From Mucilaginibacter sp. OK268 (GTDB taxonomy: Bacteria > Bacteroidota > Bacteroidia > Sphingobacteriales > Sphingobacteriaceae): DNA of 64,000 nt. The notes beneath the pieces were generated by a model, which worked only from the letters and a program-made list of their open reading frames with translations, made no database searches and was not told the DNA's origin. Both the position numbers and the translations under genes were made by a program. The stretch covers positions 310,001 to 374,000 of the forward strand of contig NZ_FNJV01000003.1 of NCBI RefSeq assembly GCF_900103125.1, given 5' to 3'. Each line of letters opens with the position of its first letter. The first letter of the stretch is position 1. Below are positions 7,268 through 15,273 of this stretch, piece by piece.

Positions 7268-8608
7268 TTATCCATATATCTCCTTACTCAAAAAGTCATT
7301 CCGAAACTTTCCTTTCGGATCATACTCTGCAACCAGCTTTTTAAAATCGTTCAGTTTTTCATAGCGCGATTCCAGTACTTTGGGCGCCATGGTAAATATT
7401 TTACCCCAATGCGGCCGCGCGTTAAACGGCGAAAGTTCCTTTTCAATCAGCGGTAATAGTTTTAATACCGCTGCTGTTTCCTGTTTCCAGGTAAAGTGAA
7501 TGGTAACCGAGGTTTGATTATGACATGGGCTCATCCATAGTTTGTCGGCAGCAATGGTACGGATCTCGGTGATGAACAAATGAGGACCTATCTGCTTGCC
7601 CAAACGCGCTATAGCCGTTATGGCTTCCACCGCGTGATGTATCGGCACAAAATACTCAGATTGCAACTCTTTACCGCTACTGGGGGTAAAACCCATCTTA
7701 AAGTGCGGCAGGCGCTCGTACCAGGGTCCGGGTACCCCCATCTGTTCGGTACAATTTTCGGCAGAGAGCGCGATGATGGGATGCACATTTTTTGTAGCAG
7801 CTTTAGCACCGTAAAACTCGGGGCCATTATGATCTTTATCGGTACCGATGCGGCTTTTTATCCAGACCTCGTTGATGCTATCCTGCTGCCAGTCGGTAAA
7901 TAGACTAACACTGTAGCCGGCAGATACTATTTTTTCAAAGTTTTGCTTTACCTGCGCCATAGGCATATGGGTAAATACCCGCTGCTGCATCATAAAGGTT
8001 GGCTCCACCTGCAAGGTAACTTTGGTGATAACCCCCAGGGCGCCCAGGCCAACCACCGCCGCATTCAGCTTTTCGGCATCCGCAGCTTTGGACAGATGAA
8101 CGATACTGCCATCGGCCTTTACAATTTCCAGGGCGGTAACGGCGCTGGATAAGTTGCCATTTTTAACACCCGAACCGTGCGTGGCTGTAGTGATGGATCC
8201 CGCCACAGAAATGTGGGGTAAGGAGGCCAGATTGTTCAAGGCGAAGCCTTCTTTATGCAGATACGGAGCTAGTTCGCCGTATTTGATGCCACCTTCAACG
8301 GTAACGGTGTGCGCTTTCTTATCAAGGCTTATAACCTTGTTCAGCTCTTTGGTGGAGAGCAGGTTATCCTTACTGTCGGCAATGGTATTAAAACAATGTC
8401 TTGTGCCTAATACCTTAAGCTTGGTATGCGTTTTAACCAGTTGTTGAACTTCCTGAACCGATTTCGGGTAGAACACATGATCGGTGCTGAAGGTAAGGTT
8501 ACCGGCCCAGTTTTTTAATCGTGGGGCCTGGGCCCAACCCTCTAACGATGACAATAACGGTGTAGCCATTAAGGTAGTGCTTAATTGAATAAATGTTTTT
8601 CTTTTCAT
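7268..8608 (-). CDS. FAD-dependent alditol/aldonolactone oxidase-like protein, secreted
   Basis: A 446-aa flavoprotein with an N-terminal signal (MKRKTFIQLSTTLMATPLLS). Residues about 38-175 form an FAD-binding domain; motif GTRHCFNTIADS at 68-79 resembles the histidine-containing FAD attachment site of alditol/xylitol oxidases (candidate His71), and GSGVKNGNLSSAVTALEIV follows. The remainder fits the ALO-type C-terminal substrate domain. The expected reaction is oxidation of a sugar alcohol or aldonolactone with release of hydrogen peroxide or reduction of another acceptor. The export signal suggests a periplasmic site. It stands alone, convergent with the SUKH gene. The substrate cannot be told from sequence. 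Confidence 0.85.
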   Translation of the reverse strand: MKRKTFIQLSTTLMATPLLSSLEGWAQAPRLKNWAGNLTFSTDHVFYPKSVQEVQQLVKTHTKLKVLGTRHCFNTIADSKDNLLSTKELNKVISLDKKAHTVTVEGGIKYGELAPYLHKEGFALNNLASLPHISVAGSITTATHGSGVKNGNLSSAVTALEIVKADGSIVHLSKAADAEKLNAAVVGLGALGVITKVTLQVEPTFMMQQRVFTHMPMAQVKQNFEKIVSAGYSVSLFTDWQQDSINEVWIKSRIGTDKDHNGPEFYGAKAATKNVHPIIALSAENCTEQMGVPGPWYERLPHFKMGFTPSSGKELQSEYFVPIHHAVEAITAIARLGKQIGPHLFITEIRTIAADKLWMSPCHNQTSVTIHFTWKQETAAVLKLLPLIEKELSPFNARPHWGKIFTMAPKVLESRYEKLNDFKKLVAEYDPKGKFRNDFLSKEIYG

Positions 8609-8779
8609 AATGCAATAGGTTACTACAATGTAACACTAAAAATTAAGAATCAATAAAGTTTCAATCCGGGGTGTTTTTTTAACCTCTTGAGAATCGATGA
8701 TATTTATTCATTATTAAAAACATTTTGCAGGTATAATGCTTTAATAAATAATCAATTAAACCAAACAATTAATACCGTT

Positions 8780-9304
8780 ATGAAACACGCATTTATTTTT
8801 GGCACCAGCATATTTTTAAGCCGCCAAAATACCCTGACTTACACAGACGGTGATAAAAACACCGAATTTTTAAAGGTACTTTCATTTTATAACCATCAAC
8901 GGGGCTCAGAAGATCGTTCGCTCGTTATTGATGCCAACATTACTTCTTTAACGGGTGAGGTCATCAAAATAAGTGGCAACCGATTGGAGAGCGGGCCTTC
9001 GTCTGTTCATGTTGAAAGTGAGGTTAATCGGGTTTGGGTGTTTCAAACCGGCCATCATGAACCTGTATTGGATGTTTACCAGCTAAATGAACACGAATTT
9101 CATGGTTTAGGCAGTCATATTGTTAACGAGATAGGTGTACAACACCCAGACGCGGTACTCACTATTAAAGGTAATTTTAAGGTTGACGGAGCCCATTTTA
9201 TGATCGAAAACGAAAAGATGTTCATCAACCATAACGGTTTTGCCAATGGTGTGGAAAATGCGCATGAAGGCATCCTGTTATCAGCCGGTGAGCCAACTCA
9301 TTAA
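8780..9304 (+). CDS. Conserved-looking protein of unknown function, 174 aa
   Basis: The ATG at 8780 (MKHAFIFGTSIFLSRQ) is preferred over an in-frame TTG at 8687, because the upstream codons look non-coding. No signal peptide, membrane segment or known motif was found. The protein is rich in short beta-strand patterns (SLVIDANITSLTGEVIKISG; DAVLTIKGNFKVDGAHFMIE) and His residues, and could be a small beta-sandwich. It is monocistronic and ends at a strong bidirectional terminator. I do not recognise the family. Confidence 0.65.
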   Translation: MKHAFIFGTSIFLSRQNTLTYTDGDKNTEFLKVLSFYNHQRGSEDRSLVIDANITSLTGEVIKISGNRLESGPSSVHVESEVNRVWVFQTGHHEPVLDVYQLNEHEFHGLGSHIVNEIGVQHPDAVLTIKGNFKVDGAHFMIENEKMFINHNGFANGVENAHEGILLSAGEPTH

Positions 9305-9319
9305 TTCACCCAAAATCAA

Positions 9320-9363
9320 CAAAAAAGAGGCTGCTTCCATGCTTTGGAAGCAGCCTCTTTTTT
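9320..9363. terminator. Bidirectional rho-independent terminator
   Basis: AAAAAAGAGGCTGCTTCC, a 6-base loop, then GGAAGCAGCCTCTTTTTT: a perfect G+C-rich stem with A- and T-runs on either side. It separates the convergent genes ending at 9304 and 9383. Confidence 0.92.
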
Positions 9364-9382
9364 ATTATGACTGCTCATCGTG

Positions 9383-10462
9383 TCAGTTCACTATGTTATC
9401 GTGCTTAAAGCTAAAATATTCAATAAACTTCTTAAACCTTTTTTCAGATCTGGTGAATTGCTCCAACAGCGCTAACTGATTTTGCGCCCTTACCAGGTTT
9501 TGTAATGGATAAGTAGTGTGGTAATAAATATCATCATTTAAAAAATCGGTTAAAAACCGGAGCACCTGCATATAGATCATGTATTGACCAGAATAAGTAA
9601 AGTATTCCTTCTCGGCTGGCGTCAGGGCTGTGCCCATAGCAGAAATGTATCCTTTATAAATGGAATAAAAACACTCTTCGTTGATCTGGATCTTTGAAAA
9701 ATCACGTTCCTCTTCATTCGCCGGCGAAAGATAAGTACGCAGCATATCCCCTACATCGCTCAGAAAATAACCAGGCATCACCGTATCCAGGTCGATTACG
9801 CATAATCCGTTATGATCCCGGTCAAACAACACATTACTGATTTTGGTATCATGGTGTATAACGCGTAATGGCAGCTGTTGACGATCTATCAGTTGTATAT
9901 AGGTGAATAATATTCCCTGGTATTTATAAATATCATCGATGGCAGCCGCGGCTGTGGCCAGCTTATCAGCTCCGGCGGTTGAACAAGCTTCTTTAAACTG
10001 ATCAAACCGCAGTTTAAGATCATGAAATTGAGGTAAAGTGTAGTGCAGTTTTCCCAGATCAAAACCACTCAGTAAATAAGTAAATTTTCCAAATTGCCGG
10101 GCTGCCTCAAAAGCCTCCTGCTGGTTTTTAATTTCAGTAATGGTTACCGAGCTGTCAATAAAAGGGAAAAGCCGGTAGTATTCTTTGTTATTTATTTTAG
10201 CCATGTGCTCACCCAATAATGTTGGTATAGGTGCTACAAAAAGATAATCGGGCGAGGTTTGTTTAAGATAATCGGCCAATAGCGCCATATTTTCAGCAAT
10301 AGCCTCCGGGTTTTTAAAAACGTATGGATTAATACGCTGAAGAATATAATTTTCGGGCCCGCTAACTTTCCAGGTATGATTAATCAATCCCGTACCAAAA
10401 CTTTTAATAGTATAGTTATTGGTGTTAAGTCCGTACAGTTCCAGGATCTGGTCAAGCATCAT
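9383..10462 (-). CDS. APH-fold phosphotransferase (N-acetylhexosamine-kinase-like)
   Basis: A 359-aa cytoplasmic kinase of the aminoglycoside phosphotransferase/choline kinase fold. The catalytic loop is HHDTKISNVLFD (203-214) and the Mg-binding motif is VIDLDTVMPG (222-231). The combination resembles N-acetylhexosamine 1-kinases more than antibiotic-resistance enzymes. Context supports sugar phosphorylation: galM is divergent, a GH109-like N-acetylgalactosaminidase-type protein lies beyond it, and CAAACGTTTG operators sit in between. The exact sugar is inference. A possible -7 box (TACGTTTG) lies at 10480-10487 on the minus strand. Confidence 0.8.
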   Translation of the reverse strand: MMLDQILELYGLNTNNYTIKSFGTGLINHTWKVSGPENYILQRINPYVFKNPEAIAENMALLADYLKQTSPDYLFVAPIPTLLGEHMAKINNKEYYRLFPFIDSSVTITEIKNQQEAFEAARQFGKFTYLLSGFDLGKLHYTLPQFHDLKLRFDQFKEACSTAGADKLATAAAAIDDIYKYQGILFTYIQLIDRQQLPLRVIHHDTKISNVLFDRDHNGLCVIDLDTVMPGYFLSDVGDMLRTYLSPANEEERDFSKIQINEECFYSIYKGYISAMGTALTPAEKEYFTYSGQYMIYMQVLRFLTDFLNDDIYYHTTYPLQNLVRAQNQLALLEQFTRSEKRFKKFIEYFSFKHDNIVN

Positions 10463-10479
10463 TTAAGGCAAATTTTAGC

Positions 10480-10487
10480 CAAACGTA
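10480..10487 (-). promoter_or_regulatory. Possible Bacteroidota -7 box for the phosphotransferase gene
   Basis: TACGTTTG on the minus strand matches the TAnnTTTG consensus and lies 18 bases upstream of the ATG. No well-spaced -33 TTG was found, so support is partial. Confidence 0.4.
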
Positions 10488-10513
10488 ATTAATTACTTAT
10501 GAAAAAGCACGCG

Positions 10514-10523
10514 CAAACGTTTG
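10514..10523. promoter_or_regulatory. LacI-family-type operator 1
   Basis: The perfect palindrome CAAACGTTTG, within GCGCAAACGTTTGTGT, lies upstream of the leftward phosphotransferase gene. The core matches the central CG-symmetric sites typical of LacI-family repressors. No LacI gene is in the window. Confidence 0.6.
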
Positions 10524-10726
10524 TGTATTTTTTATTACGCATAAGCTAATTATCTTACTAAAAGACAATTATAAATACCAATAATATTTATAACGTCAAT
10601 ATTATAAAATATTACCTGATTATGCACTCCAGAAGATTTAATAAATCTGGATGAGGCATCAATTTCATCTGATTCTTCACCATATTTAAAATCGATGCAA
10701 ACAGTCACGATCAGGTGTGCATATTG

Positions 10727-10736
10727 CAAACGTTTG
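10727..10736. promoter_or_regulatory. LacI-family-type operator 2
   Basis: CAAACGTTTG again, within TTGCAAACGTTTGCGT, about 90 bases upstream of the galM ATG and just before a near-consensus -7 sequence (GATATTTTG). The position would allow repression of galM. Confidence 0.6.
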
Positions 10737-10818
10737 CGTGATATTTTGTACAGTTAATTGGGCAGCCTTATCAATGAAAACACTAATTTCCATTATTCTA
10801 TTTAAAGCATATCATCAT

Positions 10819-11886
10819 ATGAAATACAATGTCAGCCAAAATAATTGGGGCGAATTTAACGGTCACCAGATATTTCTTTACAAATTAAACAATGACAATG
10901 GCGTAAAAGTTTCCATTACCAATTTTGGCGCTGCTATTCAATCTTTATCGGTGCCCGATCATTGGGGTAATATGGCCGATGTTGTACTGGGCTACGATGA
11001 TTTACAGGGCTATATTGATGATCAGTTTTATATTGGTACCATAGTTGGTCGATTTGCTAACCGGATAGCCGGTGGTAAGGTAATCATCAACGGCACAACA
11101 CATCAGCTTACGGTTAAGGATGGCGGTTTTCATCATCACGGAGGCAAGGTTGGCTTTAATAAAAAAGTATGGCAATCGCGGTCATTTAACAATGATCAGG
11201 GAGTTGGTGTGATACTGGAATATCTTAGCGAAGATGGCGAAGAAGGTTTCCCGGGTAACCTGACCACCACAGTTACTTACACCCTCAATAATCAGAACCA
11301 GCTAATAGTTGATTTTGATGCGGTAACAGATCAGTCAACACTGATCAATTTAACGCAGCATGCTTATTTTAACCTGGCAGGTCATACCGGCGGATCAATT
11401 TTAGATCATCAACTCCTGCTACCCTTGGCAGAGTACCTGCCAGTAAATGCTATGCAGGTACCTGAAGGTACCCTTACCCCGGTGAGCGGCACCCCTTTCG
11501 ATTTTACAGAACCTGTAGCAATTGGCAAACGTATCAATGAAGATAATGCTCAATTGGTATTAAGCCGTGGGTATGATCATTCCTGGGTTGTAAAAAAGCA
11601 GGACTCTGATGAGCTAAAGCTGGCGGCGCTGGTTTTCGAGCCCGCAAGCAAAAGAACATTACGGGTTTTTACCACCGAACCCGCCATACATATTTATACG
11701 GGTAATTTTTTAGACGAAACCTGTATCGGTAAACAAAATAGTAACTACCCTTTCAGAAGTGGATTATGCCTGGAAACACAGCATTATCCTGACGCGCCTA
11801 ATAAACCTCATTTCCCTAGTACGTTGTTAAATCCGGGCGAGCGGTTTAAGAGCCGTACTATTTTTGAATTTGGGATAAATGAATAA
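10819..11886 (+). CDS. galM: Aldose 1-epimerase
   Basis: A 355-aa enzyme that interconverts alpha and beta anomers of hexoses such as galactose or glucose. Typical motifs are present: GRFANRIAGG, the His-rich segment FHHHGGKVGFNKKVW, LTQHAYFNLAGH with catalytic His, and LCLETQHYPDAPN with the catalytic Glu. The ATG at 10819 (MKYNVSQNNW) is preferred; an upstream GTG/ATG extension would translate through the LacI-type operator and lacks family similarity. No signal peptide, so it is cytoplasmic. It forms a sugar-catabolic neighbourhood with the divergent kinase and the downstream GH109-like gene. Confidence 0.92.
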   Translation: MKYNVSQNNWGEFNGHQIFLYKLNNDNGVKVSITNFGAAIQSLSVPDHWGNMADVVLGYDDLQGYIDDQFYIGTIVGRFANRIAGGKVIINGTTHQLTVKDGGFHHHGGKVGFNKKVWQSRSFNNDQGVGVILEYLSEDGEEGFPGNLTTTVTYTLNNQNQLIVDFDAVTDQSTLINLTQHAYFNLAGHTGGSILDHQLLLPLAEYLPVNAMQVPEGTLTPVSGTPFDFTEPVAIGKRINEDNAQLVLSRGYDHSWVVKKQDSDELKLAALVFEPASKRTLRVFTTEPAIHIYTGNFLDETCIGKQNSNYPFRSGLCLETQHYPDAPNKPHFPSTLLNPGERFKSRTIFEFGINE

Positions 11887-11892
11887 CACTAT

Positions 11893-11902
11893 CAAACGTT
11901 TG
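11893..11902. promoter_or_regulatory. LacI-family-type operator 3
   Basis: The third CAAACGTTTG palindrome, directly after the galM stop codon and about 125 bases upstream of the GH109-like gene. This suggests that the downstream gene has its own promoter in the same regulon. Confidence 0.55.
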
Positions 11903-12026
11903 CGGCGTGTTTGGGGTGGTTGATCTGTTGATTTTATAAATATGATCAATAACTTCAATCCCGATACATGGTTATAAACCAGACCATCAATTCAAACTAA
12001 TAAATCATTATCAAACAATAACATAA

Positions 12027-13376
12027 ATGGACAGAAGAACATTTGTAAAAAACAGCGCCATCGCTGCTGCAGGACTTACCATACTGCCAACAGGCAGCTT
12101 ATTTGCTAAAGATACCGGTAAAGTACGGCTTGGTTATATTGGCGTAGGTGCTCGCGGCATGAGCCATATATCTGAAGGCGCCCTGCGCGATGACGTGGAG
12201 ATTGTTGCTATATGCGATACCCAGGAGCACTCCCTGAATATCTGCCGGGAATATTTAGCAAAAAAAGGCCGGCCAGCAGCTAAAGAATACACCGGTGGTC
12301 TCGACGCTTACAAAAAACTACTCGAAAGGAATGATATTGACGCCGTAATTATTGCTACGCCATGGCAGTTTCACCATCAGCAATCTATTGATGCCATGAA
12401 AGCGGGCAAATATGTGGGTTGTGAAGTTATTGCCGGTCTTACAGTTGATGAGCACTGGGATATTGTTAAAACATCCGAAAAAACGGGCATTCCCTACATG
12501 ACCCTCGAAAACGTATGCTACCGCCGGGACGTAATGGCCGCTTTAAACATGGTTAGGCAAGGCCTATTTGGCGAATTGATACACCTGGAAGGTGGTTATC
12601 AGCATAACCTTCGTGATGTTTTATTTAATGACGGCAAAGGCCGCTATGGCGGTAAAGGAGTAGAATATGGCGCAAAGGCCCTAAGCGAGGCCCAATGGCG
12701 CACCCAGTTTAACATCGATCGTGATGGTGACCTATACCCTACCCATGGCGCCGGACCGGTGATGAATTATATTGATATTACCCGTGGTAACCGGTTTACC
12801 AGCCTGGTTTCCTTTAGTTCAAAAGCACGAGGTTTGGCTGCGTATGTGGAAGAACTTTCACCGGGACATCCTAATGCCAAGCTCAATTACAAAAATGGCG
12901 ATGTAACCACCACCATGATCAACTGTGCCAATGGCGAAACCGTTTTGCTATCGCATGATACACACTTACCTCGTCCGTACTCATTGGGTTTCCGGGTTCA
13001 GGGTACCAAAGGTATCTGGATGGATGTAAATCAATCGATCTATATCGATCACAAATCAAAAGAGGATGATAGCTGGGATCCGGCAAAAGAATGGTTTGCT
13101 AAATATGACCACCCGCTATGGAAAAAACATGATGCGGAAGCCGTAGGTGCCGGGCATGGCGGTATGGACTGGTTTGTATTTAACGCCTTTGTCGAATCGG
13201 TAAAGCATAAGCGCCAAACACCTATTGATGTATATGATTCGGTTACAATGAGCGTGATAGCGCCATTATCTACCCAATCTGTAAAAGAGGGTAAAACCCT
13301 GGAGTTCCCTGACTTTACAAAAGGTAAATGGAAAGACCGTAAAAACACATTCGCGTTAGATGACAGCGGTTTTTAA
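12027..13376 (+). CDS. GH109-like Gfo/Idh/MocA-fold glycosidase or oxidoreductase, Tat-exported
   Basis: A 449-aa NAD-binding protein with a Tat-type leader (MDRRTFVKNSAIAAAG). The Rossmann motif GYIGVGARG is at 36-44, then ATPWQFHHQQSIDAMKAGKY. The segment DGDLYPTHGAGPV (233-245) and the C-terminal architecture are characteristic of GH109 alpha-N-acetylgalactosaminidases, which hydrolyse by transient NAD-dependent oxidation. A plain Gfo/Idh/MocA dehydrogenase is the alternative. Export as a folded cofactor-bound protein fits Tat. It sits downstream of galM with its own LacI-type operator; together with the hexosamine-kinase-like gene this points to (N-acetyl)hexosamine glycoside use. Confidence 0.82.
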   Translation: MDRRTFVKNSAIAAAGLTILPTGSLFAKDTGKVRLGYIGVGARGMSHISEGALRDDVEIVAICDTQEHSLNICREYLAKKGRPAAKEYTGGLDAYKKLLERNDIDAVIIATPWQFHHQQSIDAMKAGKYVGCEVIAGLTVDEHWDIVKTSEKTGIPYMTLENVCYRRDVMAALNMVRQGLFGELIHLEGGYQHNLRDVLFNDGKGRYGGKGVEYGAKALSEAQWRTQFNIDRDGDLYPTHGAGPVMNYIDITRGNRFTSLVSFSSKARGLAAYVEELSPGHPNAKLNYKNGDVTTTMINCANGETVLLSHDTHLPRPYSLGFRVQGTKGIWMDVNQSIYIDHKSKEDDSWDPAKEWFAKYDHPLWKKHDAEAVGAGHGGMDWFVFNAFVESVKHKRQTPIDVYDSVTMSVIAPLSTQSVKEGKTLEFPDFTKGKWKDRKNTFALDDSGF

Positions 13377-13410
13377 GCTTGTTTTAATAAAAAATTCATT
13401 ATTTTGAGCT

Positions 13411-13983
13411 GTGTTTGATCAGCTAAAAAAATTATTACCGCAACAACTTCAGGGCTCATGGGAAAGATACGCCAGCTTTTACCATCGCCTTGAAGTTCCT
13501 GCAAAAACCATCCTTTTGCACGAGGGAGATGTATCCAAAAAAGCCTGGTACATCGAAAAGGGCTGCCTGCGGGTCTGGTTCAACAATAAAGGCAAGGATG
13601 TAACCTTCCAATTCTTTTTTGAACAGGAAGGCGTATCATCTATAGAAAGTTTCAGGAAAGGTATACCAAGCCTGGTCACACTTGAAACCATTGAACCCTG
13701 CATACTTTACTGGATCCATAAAAAAGACTACGAAAACCTGATGAAGGAGTTAAATGAGATCCCGGAGTTCAGGAACCAACTTGCCGGGGTAATGCTCGAC
13801 CGTCAGCTCAATTATATGAACCATTTTATGTCGTTCATCAAATACACACCTAAGGAACGTTACCTGACCTTGCTGAAAGAAAAACCCCACATTATTAAGC
13901 GTATACCTCAACATTATATTGCCTCTTACCTGGGTATTACCCCGGTTTCGTTAAGCCGTATTCGTAACGCCGTGACCAAATAG
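13411..13983 (+). CDS. Crp/Fnr-family transcriptional regulator
   Basis: A 190-aa regulator. The cyclic-nucleotide-binding-like domain is at about 20-120 (ILLHEGDVSKKAWYIEKGCL, FQFFFEQEGVSSIES) and a short C-terminal HTH contains HYIASYLGITPVSLSRIRNA. It lacks Fnr-type cysteines. The start is a GTG at 13411. It is the immediate upstream neighbour of the quinone-oxidoreductase-like gene on the same strand (80-base gap), its most likely target. A close relative is encoded at 20219-20782 with the same HTH signature. Confidence 0.88.
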   Translation: MFDQLKKLLPQQLQGSWERYASFYHRLEVPAKTILLHEGDVSKKAWYIEKGCLRVWFNNKGKDVTFQFFFEQEGVSSIESFRKGIPSLVTLETIEPCILYWIHKKDYENLMKELNEIPEFRNQLAGVMLDRQLNYMNHFMSFIKYTPKERYLTLLKEKPHIIKRIPQHYIASYLGITPVSLSRIRNAVTK

Positions 13984-14037
13984 CAAGCCTTTTCATTTAT
14001 TAACATTTGTTATCGTAGCCCCGCTGCCAAGTGCTGA

Positions 14038-14061
14038 AATTTGTTTGACAAATAACAAATT
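14038..14061. promoter_or_regulatory. Operator-like inverted repeat in the oxidoreductase leader
   Basis: AATTTGTT and AACAAATT are perfect 8-base arms flanking TGACAAAT; inside, ATTTGT-TTG-ACAAAT is a second perfect palindrome, giving three related half-sites. It ends 2 bases before the ATG at 14064 and so overlaps the initiation region. It could bind the upstream Crp/Fnr protein or an HxlR/MarR-type repressor. Confidence 0.45.
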
Positions 14062-14063
14062 AA

Positions 14064-15023
14064 ATGAAAGCAGCAGTATTATATCAAGCAGGGAAAATTC
14101 CTCAATATGCAGATTTTGCAGAACCTATCCCCGCTCCTCACGAACAACTCATCAACGTAAAAGCGGCCAGTATCAAAAACCTGGATAAGGGACGAGCTAA
14201 AGGTACCCATTACGATAAGCATAAAAATTATCCGGCAGTTGTTGGGGTTGATGGTATTGGCGTACTGGAAGACGGAACGCGGGTTTATGCCAGTTCACAA
14301 GCTGGTATGATGGCCGAAAAGGCCCTGATCAACAGCCACTGGTATGTTCCAGTACCGGACGGATTGGATGACGTTACCGCGGCCGCTCTACCCAATCCGG
14401 CTATATCGGCATGGCTGTCATTGGCGTACAAGGGGAAATTAAAACAAGATGATACCGTACTAATATTAGGAGCAACGGGGATTACCGGAAAACTGGCCGT
14501 ACAAATAGCCCGTCATTTAGGTGCGGGTAAGATCATCGCCCTGGGCCGCAACCAGGGAGCATTGGATAGCCTTGGTGCCGATGTAACTATATCCCTTAAT
14601 CAATCTGACGACGACATTAAACAAGCCATCAAAACCGAAGCAGCGAAAAAGCCATTTGATGTAGTGATTGATTACCTATGGGGAAAACCCGCTGAGTTGC
14701 TATTAGGCGCTTTGGCCGGGCACGATCTTAATGCTACGGCTGATCATATAACCCGTTATGTACAGTTAGGCGAAATGGCAGGTTCTGCTATCAATCTACC
14801 AGCTGCTATCCTGCGCAGTACCGCTATTGAGCTTACCGGCTCAGGCGGCGGAAGTATTTCAAAAGAAGTGATCGGTAAAATTCAAACAGAGATACTGCCC
14901 GAAGTATTTAAGCTGGCAGCGGAGGGTAAGTTATCTATTGATATCCTGGCCATACCTTTAAAAGATGTAGCTGAGGCATGGCAGCAGGAGGCAAAGGGTA
15001 AACGGGTGGTTATTACGATGTGA
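14064..15023 (+). CDS. Medium-chain quinone oxidoreductase / zinc-type alcohol dehydrogenase-like protein
   Basis: A 319-aa NADPH-dependent oxidoreductase of the MDR superfamily. The GroES-like N-terminal part is at 1-120; the nucleotide-binding part begins with ILGATGITGKLAVQIARHLG (about 136-155). Catalytic zinc ligands are not evident, which favours a quinone or enone reductase over an alcohol dehydrogenase. It is cytoplasmic and probably a detoxification or stress enzyme. It follows a Crp/Fnr gene and has a palindromic operator candidate over its start. Confidence 0.85.
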   Translation: MKAAVLYQAGKIPQYADFAEPIPAPHEQLINVKAASIKNLDKGRAKGTHYDKHKNYPAVVGVDGIGVLEDGTRVYASSQAGMMAEKALINSHWYVPVPDGLDDVTAAALPNPAISAWLSLAYKGKLKQDDTVLILGATGITGKLAVQIARHLGAGKIIALGRNQGALDSLGADVTISLNQSDDDIKQAIKTEAAKKPFDVVIDYLWGKPAELLLGALAGHDLNATADHITRYVQLGEMAGSAINLPAAILRSTAIELTGSGGGSISKEVIGKIQTEILPEVFKLAAEGKLSIDILAIPLKDVAEAWQQEAKGKRVVITM

Positions 15024-15041
15024 TATACCTATTAGGTAAAA

Positions 15042-15148
15042 AAGCGTCATTGCGAGGTACGAAGCAATCTCTATACTGTACAGAGCACCATACATAGTTG
15101 ACCTGCCTATGTAGAGATTGCTTCGTACCTCGCAATGACGCTTTTTTT
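15042..15148. repeat. GTCATTGCGAGG-type long palindrome, also a likely terminator
   Basis: AAAGCGTCATTGCGAGGTAC with GAAGCAATCTCTA is exactly answered by TAGAGATTGCTTCGTACCTC with GCAATGACGCTTTTTTT. The near-perfect arms of about 34 bases end in a T-run, so it can terminate the rightward oxidoreductase transcript. Same repeat class as 37710-37802 and 45188-45272. Confidence 0.85.
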
Positions 15149-15157
15149 ATCTATCTA

Positions 15158-15261
15158 CTTGCGCTCGTTTGCAACGAGTGCTTAATCTGGGTTTGCGTTT
15201 AAAACGCAAGAGCGATGCAATCGCTGCTCCACAATAAGCACTCGTTGCAAACGAGCGCAAG
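15158..15261. repeat. CGTTTGCAACGAG palindromic repeat
   Basis: CTTGCGCTCGTTTGCAACGA plus GTGCTTA is answered by TAAGCAC plus TCGTTGCAAACGAGCGCAAG; inside are GCGTTTAAAACGC and GCGATTGCATCGC-like sub-palindromes. It lies directly beside the previous repeat and just downstream of the stop of the GH2 gene at 15274. Confidence 0.85.
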
Positions 15262-15273
15262 ATGCTATTTACA

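Noticed and set aside
10717..10818. N-terminal extension of galM
   Set aside because: It passes through the LacI-type operator and has no similarity to the aldose epimerase N-terminus.
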